A DNA stretch of 64,000 bases from Blumeriella jaapii (GCA_009599575.1 VWND01000007.1:1125501-1189500); one strand, 5' to 3'. Counted from the stretch's first letter, positions 22,421 to 33,145 are shown. Numbers and translations are program-made. Notes: generated by a model not told the origin, from the letters alone.

Positions 22421-23639
22421 TACGAAGCTGGGTCCGACGCGTAAAATTGGTCGATTTTCGCGGCGATAAAACTTGGTTAGGTACAGTAAAGCATTGTTCA
22501 TATTGAATGGAATCATGTCTGGTTTCTGCAATAGCGATTCTACATAGCCGCGGTGCATTTGGACTATTTAGAAGTAGCCAATTTATTGATTACTAGCACT
22601 CTTAGTCCAATCTTTGCGCTCCAGTCGCGCCCATCTTTGCCTAGGAGTGAGGTGGAAAACTTGACCTCGTCTAGGAGACCATGAAAATAGCGTGTAAAGC
22701 CCTGAGCTCGCTTGGTAGCTTTTGTAAATCAGCAAATACACCTTTGCATGCCTGATGCCTAGATGACAAATGATCACTTATAAAATAACCGACTAATACT
22801 TTCTGCAACTTACGATAATGGTAAATACTTGAGATGAGAAGGTCCGTGGATATTTACTAGAATGCCTATACACTCTGATAATGCAATCTAGAGCTCTCCA
22901 TCAGGAGTGATGAATGGTGGCCATAAAGCAAAATGATGTTAATTCGTTACGGTAGCTAAACAAGGCAGGTCATCCCGTTTTCAACTGTGAGCTTGCCATT
23001 GGTATGTTTGAAGTCGCTATCGCAATTCCGCTTGGAAAGAAATTTGGCTTGGACGTGTCTGATAGTATCGTTAGTGGTGGAAGAATCAAAAAAGAGGTCG
23101 TGGACAGGATTGGGAAATGCATGATAGCAGTAAGTCTGGCGACAAAATTTCTGGCACAGCTCGATGGAAAACATGCTGGAATCAACGAGGAAAACAAAAG
23201 CTTGCTTACATTGAACTAATTCTCAAAAGCCCTAGAGTGCTATTTGAGGTCCATCGGCAAGGTAGGAAGACGTTCCTGACGGAAATCCAAGGGCAATGCA
23301 ACGGCATTGCAGATACAGTACTTGTACTGGAGTCCATAGAATTGAACCTGTTGAGAGTGTTCACATGTATTGGATTCGAGTGCACCTTTGGGGGCAGCGA
23401 AATCACACAGCCGAAAAGAATTTACACACCTCACAAGGTGAGAGTGTTCTGTAAACAATGAGCTAAGCGAGAAATACATGAAGAGCGAGAAATAACGAAG
23501 AGCAACATCATTGTCGGACTATGGTACAGTAGAAATTACAATGCCCAATACCTCTTGCAATCTAAGCCGCGCATAAATTCATTCTAAACTCGGCTCGCTA
23601 GAACCGTCGGATTTTAACATACCTAACCAAAGCACCTCG
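22421..23639. other. Intergenic, no gene recognised
   Basis: 1.2 kb of somewhat AT-rich DNA between the 3' ends of two convergent genes. Open frames such as 23004-23219 (+) have no recognisable motif and no exon support. No tRNA or repeat was found. Confidence 0.45.
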
Positions 23640-24229
23640 TCAATAATACAACTCCCGTATAACCTCAACTATAACAGCGTGATCCTCATGTTGCTTCAGC
23701 CCGCTCACGACAACGACAGCAACGACACCTTCGACGCCTGTCACTCGGATCGGTACACCACCACCATGGATGGAGTAGTCGCCAGCACTGTCGCCGAGGC
23801 CATATTTGTCGCGGAACGCGAACTCATCCCCTTCAAACTTGCAGTGCATGAACCACGTACTACATCCCCATCTCAGGACCGTGTTCCTCTTTCTCGATAC
23901 CAGATTGTCGTTGTCAGGCATCACACCCGGATGTGTGCACGTATGGAAAAGGACCTGGTTTTTGTTGGCGAGGGCGATGTTGACTACGACGGGCGTGTGA
24001 ATGGGCAGCAGACGGTTCCGCAACGCAGATCCAAGCTCCCACGCGTCGTCGGTGGTAAACTGTTCGAAGACGAGAGATTTGTCGATGTAGGCTATCGATT
24101 CGAGCTGCGAGACACGGCATCAGCATCCTTTCCGGGCCCAAGTCATGGCCACCACGTCGCACGGTGCGGTACTCGACTTACATCTCTCGGCGGGCCACTG
24201 ATGGGGCGCGGGATGTCCATCGACGACAT
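23640..24229 (-). CDS. UPF0303 / heme-degrading (DUF336) domain protein
   Basis: Two exons (24229-24182 and 24104-23640) give 170 residues, the usual size of fungal UPF0303 proteins. The 77-bp intron has a perfect GTAAGT donor and TCGCAG acceptor and joins SGPPRD to LESIAYIDKS. Family landmarks are TTDDAWELGSALRNRLL, PVVVNIALANKNQVLFH, HPGVMPDNDNLVSRKRNTV, RWGCSTWFMHCKF, IHGGGVPIRV and VVVSGLKQHEDHAVI. The fold is related to GlcG/HbpS-like heme-binding proteins; the biochemical role of the fungal members is not established. Which of two close ATGs (24229 or 24220) is used cannot be decided. The reading frame stays open upstream to 24625, so an N-terminally extended form is conceivable. Confidence 0.85.
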
Positions 24230-24625
24230 TGGTCGATGTTGCTTCGCGGTCGGAGTCGGTAGACTGCGAGGTCGAACGTGTAGGGTGGGAGAGATAGGAG
24301 GATGGGCCCAACTCGCGTCTCTTCTGCTGCCGCTGTCTTCAAAGTTCTCCAGAATGGTGCTCAAGTGGTCAGCTCGGCCCCTTCGTGCTCGGTCTGGGTT
24401 CGCGGACGCTCTGTGCCACGAGTGACTGTTCTCGTCCCACTCGTCCAGATCCTCGTCCAGCTGGAGGAGAGCAGGATCGCGGTCGCGGTACTCGTCCGTA
24501 TACAGCGACAGCGGCCTTTCCTTGCCCTTTCCCTTGTCCGCTTTGGCTTCTTGTTTCCGACGCAGAGCTGGAGTACTATGCAAGCCGCAAAGCGACATTG
24601 GGCATTCTTGATGATGTCTCTCCAA
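24230..24625 (-). other. Open, coding-like frame fused in frame upstream of the UPF0303 gene
   Basis: The frame of UPF0303 exon 1 continues upstream without a stop to ATG 24625. It contains charged, non-repetitive sequence (LYTDEYRDRDPALLQLDED, then DEWDENSHSWHRA). No domain is recognised. It may be a 5' leader, the remnant of a separate gene, or a genuine N-terminal extension. Listed because the acidic stretch looks like real protein. Confidence 0.35.
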
Positions 24626-24699
24626 GGCGCGTTATCACTTCGCCGTCGTCGTTGTGGGCTGACATGGAAGTAAGTACGAGTTCCGCGATTCTCTATCTG

Positions 24700-25210
24700 C
24701 CGTACTACATTTGCCCCTCTCCCCCTGGACGCAGGTTAACTCTGCGGCGCAGATCAAACCCACCATCCATACCAGATGTTATGTTGGGAACAGCTTGACT
24801 TCGATCATCCTTGTCGACTAAGATTGTTTCTGACAGCGCAATATTCGGCACGTCACTTGCAACTGGATGTATCAACTATGTCCCATACATGATGGCGAGT
24901 TTCTCTTCTCGAGTTTGAAACTGATGCTCTATTTGAGGACGAAATCTGTCTCTTCTGTCCGAGTGTTGCGTGCATGTACTGTACATGTCGATGCCCCTTC
25001 TTGGTCCATGGTGCCATTGAAGAAGATCCTGTCACTTCAGAGTTCAGTGCTTGTGATAGCATGGTGGCCTAAGGCCACTCTATAAGGCATAGGCCAGCCC
25101 GCACACGCCTTATTCCTTTCCTTCCTTAGAGTTCGTTCTAGAGAATACAAGCATGCTGTACCTCGAGAGGTAATTTTCTCACTTCAACTGTGCTGTAGGA
25201 TATGTGTACA
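24700..25210. other. Intergenic, no gene recognised
   Basis: Mixed-composition DNA upstream of the inverted-repeat element. No motif, RNA gene or long coding frame was supported. Confidence 0.45.
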
Positions 25211-25644
25211 CAGACAGTAGTGTGCAAAAAGTCTCTGCACCCCCCTGCAGCCAAGAGAGTCTGTAGTACAGCCAAGGTAGATTATTTCATGCAGCCGAGA
25301 AGAAATTACTATATTGAGGCTGAAATATTCAGCCATTTTTGGCACGTGTTGAATATGCTCCAAAACTTTTAAAATCTATTCAATCGAAATATCTCTTAGA
25401 AAGAGTCCTATTATTCTTTTCCAACGATTCGTACTGTAAACGTGATTGCCAAAGCTAAAAAGCGTTGTACTACACAAAATTTTAAACTGGAGTGTTTACT
25501 TTTGTAAGCCGCCAGATAAATATCACTAAACTTAATAAATTTACCTTGGCTATCAAATCAAGTGTACTAAGTCTGTTTTGGCTATGTCAAGTTTACCTTG
25601 GCTGCTAAGGGGGGTACAGAGACTTTTTGCACCCTGCTGTACTG
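25211..25644. mobile_element. Non-autonomous inverted-repeat element (MITE), Tc1/mariner-like ends
   Basis: The left end (25211-25254) and the reverse complement of the right end (25601-25644) match over about 43 bp with one gap: both begin CAG, share GTGCAAAAAGTCTCTG, then a C6 run and a CAGCC-like end. The right end is followed by TA; the left is preceded by CA, so a TA duplication is only partly kept. The 434-bp element is AT-rich inside and has no coding capacity. Inner copies of a CCAAGGTA/TACCTTGG motif add a second layer of inverted symmetry (near 25272 and 25540-25600). The fine boundaries are inferred from where similarity of the ends stops. Confidence 0.8.
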
Positions 25645-26041
25645 TACTGTGCACCTCGGCGCCAATTCTTTTTAAGTTACTGTATTCTAGATCCTCCACG
25701 ATTGCACCTTGTCAGGGGAGCTCTTGGCCAACTCTAACGCGTACTGTACATATACCATATACCACTGACGCATGAATCGAGCTTGATAGTCGAGTCAGGC
25801 CCAATATCATTTCGGGAGTTTAGACAAATAGCCTGTCAAGCGAAGAGGCGTTGGAATCATGCTACACATCTATCACATATCCATACATCTATTGATATGC
25901 ATTTTAGTTACATATATATGTTTACGCACTTTCCAATCACGGAATCTATGCTCAAGACGCCGGTACAGTGAGAAGAATCGAGTGCGTCGTTTCTATGCCC
26001 AGGCCCATGCCGCGCCTTCGAGCTTCAGAGACGTACTAGTG

Positions 26042-26103
26042 AGTGGGCTGCCTTCCCACAGTTATCGAGTGCCCGCGGAATAATTGTGGGAAGGCAGCCT
26101 ACT
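26042..26103. mobile_element. 62-bp solo hairpin, same ends as the TIR transposon at 31765
   Basis: AGTGGGCTGCCTTCCCACA is followed by a loop containing GAGTGCCCGCGG and by the inverted arm TGTGGGAAGGCAGCCTACT. The left arm is identical to the terminal 19 bases (after AT) of the 31765-39538 transposon, and the GAGTGCCCGC core also occurs in both ends of that element. It sits 200 bp upstream of alo1 in normal-GC DNA. Confidence 0.8.
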
Positions 26104-26310
26104 GTACTACTATATGTACTCGTAATCACTCGAGCCTGGAGACAACAGTACATAGGACCATCATCAGCATCACCACCATCACCATCACCATCACCGCTGA
26201 GATGCCGTGAGGTTGTTGCCGTAGGTAAGTTGCTCGTGGAGTATCATTCCCCTTCCTACTCACAGTCAGGTAGCTGACATCCAGCTCCAGTCAGTCGCAT
26301 CGCCGACGAG
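26104..26310 (+). promoter_or_regulatory. alo1 upstream region
   Basis: Proximal upstream DNA of alo1, containing a CAT/CAC triplet run (26161-26198). No specific factor site was assigned. Confidence 0.35.
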
Positions 26311-27951
26311 ATGGATCCCGCCATTGCCAGCGCTCTCCACGAGAGCAAAGACGATATTCCCTTTCGCGCCGTGCGCAATCATACCCAATCCACCTGGGCC
26401 CGAACCTTCCACTCGGCCCCCGAGCTCTACATTCAGCCACAATCCATCGCCGAAGTCGAGAAAGTCGTGAACCTCGCGCGACGATGTCGACGCCGCCTGG
26501 CCACCGTGGGATGCGGGCATTCACCCTCGGACCTGACATGCACCTCCTCGTGGCTGGTGAACCTCGACAAGTTCAACCAAATCCTACGCGTGGACAAGGA
26601 GAGCGGCGTGGTCGTCATGCAGAGCGGCATACGCCTCTTCACCGTCGGAGAGGAGCTGGACAAGGCCGGGTTGGCTATGCCGAACCTGGGCAGTATCAAC
26701 CATCAGAGTATGGCGGGTGCGATATCTACGGGCACGCATGGGAGCACCCTTCGCCATGGGATTCTGTCCCAGTCGGTGCTATCTTTGAAGATCACCCTGG
26801 CGAATGGGAAGACGGAAACCTGCTCTCCAACCCAGAGCCCTGACTTGTTTCGCGCCGCTCTCATCTCCTTGGGAGCCTTGGGCATCATTGTCGAGATCAC
26901 ATTCCAAGCGGTGCCCGCCTTTACGTTGGCCTGGCAGCAGGTTGTGGATACCGACTCGAAGATGTTGAACTCCTGGGAGAAGGACTTGTGGACACAGACT
27001 GAGTTCGTACGTGTATGGTGGTTTCCCTCCACCCGCAGGGCAGTAGTCTGGACAGCTGAAAAGACTGAACTCGACCCTCAGCCGCCCCCGAAGAGTTACT
27101 ATGACGATTGGCTCGGATATACGATTTACCACAACCTCCTCTACTTTGCACAATTTGTACCCTCGTCTCTTCCGTGGATCGAATGGTTTGTCTTTGGCAT
27201 GCAATATGGCTTTGCCGCCGGGTCCAAAACATCCGCTATCCAGAACTCTCGGGAGGCACTTCTCATGAATTGCCTCTATAGTCAATTTGTCAATGAGTGG
27301 GCCATCCCTTTGCACAAGGGGCCCGAAGCTCTGCGCCGTCTCAGCTCCTGGCTCAACCACCTCACGCCTTCAGACCCAGATTTCATCCCACACGGCATTC
27401 CCTACTCAGCCAAAGGCCTCTATGTTCACGCCCCCGTCGAGGTTCGGGTAACCGAGACCTCGAACTCCACCACGCCGCGTCCACACCTGGATCCAACCTG
27501 CGCTCACGAAGCTACACTTTACCTGAATGCCACTCTCTACCGCCCCAAAAACTCGGATCCGCCGTGTCACTTCAGATATTACCAAGGCTTCGAGTACCTG
27601 ATGCGCGATCTTGGCGGAAGGCCGCATTGGGCGAAGAACTTCGAATGTACTGGCCAAGACATCGAGGATATGTATGGCGAGCGTCTGCGGGAGTGGAGGA
27701 AAATTCGTGGAGAAGCGGATCCGGAGGGCATGTTCGTGGGCGATTGGCACAGACGACATGTCATGGGCGATGGTCCGAGATTAGCATTAGAGGAATGTGA
27801 GGTCAGTAGGAAGAAGTTGTCGAGCGGGGGTGTGGCAGTCACGGGCGAGGTCTTCGATCATGAGCATGGCGAGAATGGGCTCAGTGGGAACTCCAGCGAG
27901 GAGAGTTTTGACCATTTGAGACTGAGCGACGTTACGATTAAAGCAGAGTAG
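26311..27951 (+). CDS. alo1: D-arabinono-1,4-lactone oxidase
   Basis: This FAD enzyme of the outer mitochondrial membrane oxidises D-arabinono-1,4-lactone to D-erythroascorbate, the fungal analogue of vitamin C, releasing hydrogen peroxide. The gene is a single exon of 546 residues. The FAD-binding PCMH-type domain covers about residues 25-200. ATVGCGHSPSD contains the His (about residue 70) that family members use for covalent FAD attachment, and the LGSINHQSMAGAISTGTHG segment contacts the cofactor. The ALO C-terminal domain follows, with EFVRVWWFP, FRYYQGFEYLMRDLGGRPHWAK and the late motif DPEGMFVGDW. Length and motif order match fungal Alo1. The last 40 residues (Ser/Gly/Glu rich) are not conserved. 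Confidence 0.95.
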   Translation: MDPAIASALHESKDDIPFRAVRNHTQSTWARTFHSAPELYIQPQSIAEVEKVVNLARRCRRRLATVGCGHSPSDLTCTSSWLVNLDKFNQILRVDKESGVVVMQSGIRLFTVGEELDKAGLAMPNLGSINHQSMAGAISTGTHGSTLRHGILSQSVLSLKITLANGKTETCSPTQSPDLFRAALISLGALGIIVEITFQAVPAFTLAWQQVVDTDSKMLNSWEKDLWTQTEFVRVWWFPSTRRAVVWTAEKTELDPQPPPKSYYDDWLGYTIYHNLLYFAQFVPSSLPWIEWFVFGMQYGFAAGSKTSAIQNSREALLMNCLYSQFVNEWAIPLHKGPEALRRLSSWLNHLTPSDPDFIPHGIPYSAKGLYVHAPVEVRVTETSNSTTPRPHLDPTCAHEATLYLNATLYRPKNSDPPCHFRYYQGFEYLMRDLGGRPHWAKNFECTGQDIEDMYGERLREWRKIRGEADPEGMFVGDWHRRHVMGDGPRLALEECEVSRKKLSSGGVAVTGEVFDHEHGENGLSGNSSEESFDHLRLSDVTIKAE

Positions 27952-28554
27952 TTGGGCAAGCTGTCTGTCATCGGATTTCTGGGAAGCCTACAAAGCACTA
28001 TCGCCCTTCGCGGTCTACACATGCCGTGTGGAGTAATTCTTTGCTTTGTTACAGGGCAAATCGGCGAACTGGTGTCTAGGGCAGAATACCGCATATGTTC
28101 AGTTCTTAGTCTTCCTACCCTATTGAACAACTTTTACTTGCCTACCTCGTACGTAGTTTTCAGTTCGACAGTTGAGATTTTCGATTGATAAGAGCTCAAG
28201 CCCAGGATTTCCTATTAGCAGACTATCTTGACCATCCACAAAACCGTCTCCCATCTTTTCCCCACGTTGTGGATTTTCCAGACAACGTTTTGGGCAAAAT
28301 TGTAGTACTTGGGCGATTCTTGTTTGGCGTGCACCTGAAATTGGTTGTGGGTGAAACGGTAATTAAGGATGAGCATGAGCATCTTAAGGTTGTCCAATTT
28401 AGGGCTTAACTTATACATAACTCCGAGCTTGGCTACGACCAGAGTGTGTATTGAAATGAGCTATGGTAGCGGCAATGTAGGTATCGAGCGATTCTTCAAA
28501 CAGAAAAGATCTGACTACACATTCCTCTCCCCTCACCCTACCTACATAGCTTCC
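27952..28554. other. Intergenic between convergent alo1 and SHB17-like gene
   Basis: About 600 bp holding the two 3' flanks. No gene or repeat was recognised. Confidence 0.5.
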
Positions 28555-29454
28555 TCACTCAGTCCCCAATTTGATCTTCTCTTCTTCCTTTCCCAATTCC
28601 TCCCCAATCTCCACAGCGTTTACCGTGAAGCCTCCACCTAGCAATATGGCAGGCTCGTCCAAGTTGTGATGCTCGTAGCTCAGAGTCCCAACACCACCAG
28701 CCTCCAGCAAGAATGTTGGTCCATCCTGCAACGTGTTGCCTGCCCAACGCATCGCAAATGCTCTCAAGATGTGGCCATGAGCTACTATCAGGACATCCCC
28801 AGGCGGCATCTGCCCCTTCGGCTGTCCGATGACTGGCGCGTGGTACCTCTTCCTAATCTCTTTGATGAGGCGATCTAGACGGTCTGTGACTTGTTCAGGA
28901 GATCTGTCAAAAGCGTCAGCTTCCAGTGTCCGACGACGCCGGCCTTCCGTGGGCAGACTGACTCTCCACCCGGACATCCGTCACGCCAAATGTCCCAAGG
29001 CGGCAGCCCAGCCTTCTTTCTCATATCCTTGATCTGCGGGCTGGTGATGCCCTCGTAATCCCCGTAATCCCATTCTCGTATATCTTCCGTGATTTGGACA
29101 CGGGCGTCGGTCCGGACATCCTCATCCCCGTGTTGTCGCTGCTCTTGCCACGGGAGTCGAGATCGGCAGCCGAGGTACAGAAGCTCGAGAGTCCTCTGAG
29201 CGCGCTTCCTTGGGGAGACATAGCTATTCGCAAGTCAGAACGGGCGTTGTCTCTGCGAGAGGGATGAAGACCAACATGTGCGCCAAGTTCTTCGGGACAA
29301 TCAGTCGATCGTCTCCGACCAACGCTTTTCCCGTCGCAACGATTCTCTTCTCTCCGTTGGCGGTCAAGGGAATATCCGATGTGCCCGTGTGCCTGCCATT
29401 CAACGACCACTCCGTCTCACCATGACGGACAATGAATACCCGTGGCGTGGTCAT
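28555..29454 (-). CDS. SHB17: SHB17-like sugar bisphosphatase (histidine phosphatase family)
   Basis: Exons 29454-29276, 29223-28963 and 28903-28555 join in frame to 262 residues; introns are 52 and 59 bp, GT-AG. The phosphohistidine motif is [10 protein letters not shown] (His11), followed by [13 protein letters not shown] as in yeast Shb17. Later motifs are [22 protein letters not shown] (the acid residue), WRDGCPGGE and [10 protein letters not shown] (second catalytic His, about 189), then [19 protein letters not shown], which is close to the Shb17 C-terminus. Yeast Shb17 hydrolyses sedoheptulose-1,7-bisphosphate and feeds ribose-5-phosphate synthesis without NADPH production; this gene probably does the same in the cytosol. 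Assignment to Shb17 rather than general phosphoglycerate-mutase-like proteins rests on these paired motifs and the length. Confidence 0.9.
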
Positions 29455-30303
29455 CCTGTCTCCGGCTGGAAGTGCTGGCTACCGGGAGAGCCCCCTCAGA
29501 GCCACAGGCGTTGCTGGCTTGCGCGATAGCAGCGACACGAGCCAGAACGAAGCGTTTCCAAAATTTGGCTTGTGTGACCAGCAGTTCGGACCGCGCCGCA
29601 ATGCAATGTCGGGAACTCAGAGAGCGCGCTGTAGCTGGATGTATTGTACTGTACATGTAGAACGCAACAGGAGCGAGAAGGCGTCGTCCATGCCAACTAG
29701 GTAGGCCCACTATGAGCTACTGTACCATTGAGGAATCGAGGTATCGTTATGATGGGTCGAGATCGAGATCGGATGTCAGTGCTCGCCGCACTGCACTGCA
29801 AAAGTCCACACTTGACTTCTTCTCTCGGGAATCCTTTCTTCTCGCAAGCAGAAGCAGCCGAGAAACCATCGCAGCATCGTGTAGAAAAGCAGCTCCTGCG
29901 GTAGTCAGTGCGATGCTATGGCAGACGCTGCACCCCGCTTACTCAACGCCGTTCAGTTTCTCTGCCGCCAGCTCCGGGGCTTCGAGGCCATTGCTGCGTC
30001 GGACTCGACGGACCGCCCGGACACGGATACCGAACTGCGCGCCTGGAATTACTCGCGCCAACCAGAGCAGGACGACGTGCGGCGGACGCGGTCGGAAGGC
30101 TTTCTGCGGAAGAAGCGGCTGGCCAGGACGACTTGGAGAGAAGTTTGGGGCTGAACGGCGCGGCGACTGGTTGTCAGAGCTGCAGGCGGTCGGTCGGCCA
30201 GGCATCGCCGAGCTCGACGGACGACCTACATACTATACAGTTCTGTGCGATGGTACTGTGACAATACGGTACGACGACGACTCCTCCCGAGCTAGCGATC
30301 ATC
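29455..30303. other. Intergenic between divergent genes, no gene recognised
   Basis: About 850 bp containing the promoters of the SHB17-like gene and of the small membrane-protein gene. Open frames here overlap on several frames and show no conserved motif. Confidence 0.5.
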
Positions 30304-30658
30304 ATGATACCGGCGCAACAGCAGAAGATTCGCCGCTTCGTCTGGACGGGCGCCATTGCTGCCGTCACAGTGACCGGCGCTTACTATGGCGCCGGACTCA
30401 AGATTCAGTCCGAAACCCAGCAGGTATGTTCTCCTGTTGCGTCCCGTCGCCCAGCCAGATCTCATATTGATCTTGCTCCAGAAGGTCCAAAAATCCCGCG
30501 AAGCGACAGCTGCCGAAAAAATCGCTCATCTTGAAGAGCAGCGAGGTGGATTGATAGCCAAAAGACTAGGCCTGGAGAAAAAGATTCGGGAGCTTGAGAT
30601 GAGAAGTAACGGTGCAAGCAGGCAAGAGAGTATGGAGGGACAGGAGAGGAAGCGGTGA
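30304..30658 (+). CDS. Small single-pass membrane / coiled-coil protein
   Basis: Exons 30304-30423 and 30482-30658 join in frame to 98 residues; the 58-bp intron has GTATGT and CTCCAG borders. After a short basic start (MIPAQQQKIRRF) a hydrophobic segment at about residues 13-31 (VWTGAIAAVTVTGAYYGAG) could span a membrane. The rest is a charged, heptad-like helix (SREATAAEKIAHLEEQRGG, then KKIRELEMR). The layout, a short N-in anchor plus soluble coiled coil, is seen in several small mitochondrial inner-membrane proteins, but no family was recognised. It is the last host gene before the transposon block, about 75 bp from where AT-rich sequence begins. Confidence 0.7.
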
Positions 30659-30874
30659 TGATTAGCTGGGAAGGACGAGACAAGACTATCTGTCTACCAC
30701 GAGTCTTGCTGGAAGAAGAATGTCAAAACCAAGCAGTATACGTAATTTTGCAATCATCGTCTCTAACCAAGCTCTTCGTATGGAAACAAATTGCGTTTTC
30801 CATTTAGGAAAGCTTCGTTTTTAGACGATGGAATAAACATTCATCGTTACGGTTACAAACGATCGTACCGTGTA

Positions 30875-31135
30875 CAGTGGGTGGACATATGAAGTTGCGC
30901 GTTAGTAAATAGTCGTTACCCTAACAAAATTCTTCTACTTTTACAACTTTATAACTCCACCATTAATTAATCGATTTTCAATACAAAAAGCTCAAATTGA
31001 AGCTGAAAATCGAAAGAATATTCGATTTCAACCAGTATTTAGTATACCACCCATTTGCAGCCTTAACAGCGTCTATCCTCTTTTGCATCCCTTTCGCTAG
31101 TTTATTTGACAATTGATCTTTCGGAAGCTTTCACG
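30875..31135 (-). mobile_element. Tc1-like transposon remnant (3' end of transposase and TIR)
   Basis: A TA dinucleotide (30873-30874) is followed by CAGTGGGTGGACATATGAAG, a Tc1/mariner-type end. Reading leftward, the frame at about 31112-31040 encodes SNKLAKGMQKRIDAVKAANG followed by GWYTKY. This resembles the conserved Tc1 transposase C-terminus (RLxAVIxAKGGxTKY). The rest of the element is missing, so it is a truncated relic at the edge of the AT-rich block. Confidence 0.7.
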
Positions 31136-31468
31136 CTTTCTATACAGTTTTTATTAAAAATCGTTGTATTATATGATTGTTTTTCATAATTATAAGCTTT
31201 GATTTAAGCTTAAATATTTTTGTTTTAAATCATTTTTATAAATCTCCGATCGGGTGAAAATCCGGCGAATAAAGCCCTAATTTCATACCTACTTATATTA
31301 CGAAACCATAGCTTGATAATATGCGCTTTATAACTTAAACTACCATTTTGCATTTAAATGCTATCGTCGTAAAGAATTGTAAAAAAGTATTTATTAAAAA
31401 CTTCGAGGTATATGACGGCTGTAATAAGTCACTGTCCGGAACATACGTGCAATTTTATATATCTATTG
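31136..31468. other. AT-rich sequence of unknown origin
   Basis: About 330 bp of AT-rich DNA between the Tc1 relic and the first Gypsy LTR fragment. Probably decayed repeat, but no match to other repeats in the window was seen. Confidence 0.4.
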
Positions 31469-31686
31469 TGTGACGACTCATTCTTTTGCCACCTCTCGTG
31501 TTATCCCAGCAATTACGTATAGCTGCAAGATCCCTGGTCTTTTGGTGGATCTCCTATCAATTATAAAAATTATTCATATATATAAGGCATTTCCTTTTTA
31601 GCAATCTCTGCCTTTTGCAATTGTTAATTTTAAATAGATATTTTTATTACAAAACCAAAGGCTAGTTTTTATATTATATAAATACG
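31469..31686 (+). repeat. Truncated Gypsy LTR, plus orientation
   Basis: Begins TGTGACGACTC and runs colinear with the reverse complement of the Gypsy-1 LTR up to AATACG, where the Copia-A LTR starts. It is the oldest visible layer of the nest at this point. The remaining LTR and the body of this element are not seen in the window. Confidence 0.8.
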
Positions 31687-31764
31687 TGTTGCGCTATACT
31701 TACATTCTTTTATTTCCTTTCATTTCGTTTGTTCCAGATTTATTCTTTCTGTACGCTTTCAGTA

Positions 31765-31905
31765 ATAGTGGGCTGCCTTCCCACATTTATCCTGCGGGCA
31801 CTCGGATAATGTGGGGGAAAGCAAGTGTCCCACTGCATCCAAGTGTCCCATCTCAATTCATGATTTTTTACGATCGCATTTTATATTAAAACATTATTAT
31901 TTAAT
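31765..31905. repeat. Left terminal inverted repeat of the TIR transposon
   Basis: Matches the reverse complement of 39398-39538, including a block ending in GACACTT/AAGTGTC and TTTTTTACGATCGCATTTTA. Includes the terminal hairpin at 31776-31820. Confidence 0.8.
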
Positions 31906-32537
31906 TACGCCAAATTGAAAGGTAATAAAAGCAGAAAGCTATTTTTAGATTCTAAATTAAAAATTTTATTTTTATTAATTAAAAGTTATTAAATTATATA
32001 TTTTCATTAAATTTTCTATTTTTTATTATCGCATTTTGTATCAAACACTATTAACGCCAGATATTTAATTATCATAAGTTGATAAATAATAAAAACAGAA
32101 AGCTATTATTAAATTATAAGTTAAAAGTTTCATTCTTATTAATTAAAAGTTTTAAAACGAAATGTTTTGTTTTAAGTTTTATTTCTTATAATCGCATTTT
32201 AAATTAAAATACTTCCAACGCCAGTTAGTTAATTATAAAAAACTGAAAAAAAGTAAGTTCAGCTTGTATTCGAATAGAATTTATAGAAAACATATTAAAT
32301 TTTACGTCGGAATATTTATTTTTGATTAAGTGAAAGTAATTTAAATCGTTTTTGTACGCATTTCCAATCAGAAATTGTATTAATTAAACGGCTACGAATC
32401 GTACAAATACAATATACTTTTATTAAAACTAAATAAAGCTTATATTTTTTAGCTTTCTAGCTATTTTACATATGCTTTTCAGCTTTTAAATATCGATATA
32501 ATATTTATATTCGGAAAGTAAAAAACAAAAGGCAAAA

Positions 32538-32806
32538 TGTGACGATCTAATCAGTCGAAGGGCTGGGAGATCAGTCAACTGGTCGCCGTGTTTATATGGT
32601 ATGAGAAAACGAGCCTTTGGTTCTGTAACAAAAATATTCACTTAAAATCAACAACTGCAGAAGGCAGAAGTTGCTAAGAAAAAAAAGCCTTATATATATA
32701 AATAATCTCCACAATTGATGGGAGACCCACCAGAAGACCAGGAAGCTTGCAATTACACGTAGTTGCTAGGGTGACAAGAAAGGTGGCAACAGAATGAATC
32801 GTTACA
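32538..32806 (-). repeat. Gypsy-1 3' LTR
   Basis: 269 bp, TGTGACGATC...GTTACA. Followed on its right by the polypurine tract complement (CTACTTCTCCGTCC). Confidence 0.9.
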
Positions 32807-33145
32807 CTACTTCTCCGTCCGAAAAAAGCGCGCCCTCGAGCTTTTATTTATTAGTACGTTATTATTTAAATAATCGTACGAATCTAAACCTTCGGAATAC
32901 GCTTTCAGCCAGTCTACAAATTTTGCAGAAGAACCGGAAAGCTTTTTATACGCTAAATAAAAGTCGCGCATTTTTAAAAAAGCGTATATAAAATCAAACG
33001 CGGAATACCACGTGAAATTTTTATTTAAGCTTATTTAAAAAGCTTTGTACTAAAAAGTTTTCCGCTGCATTCGATAAGCGATCAGTTTTTCGATTTCGTA
33101 TTTAAGCTTATCAATTATATTAATAAATTCAAGGGCTGGGTTAAT

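Noticed and set aside
23004..23219. Short plus-strand frame in the gap between the methyltransferase and UPF0303 genes
   Set aside because: 71 codons, no recognisable motif, competing antisense frames of the same length.
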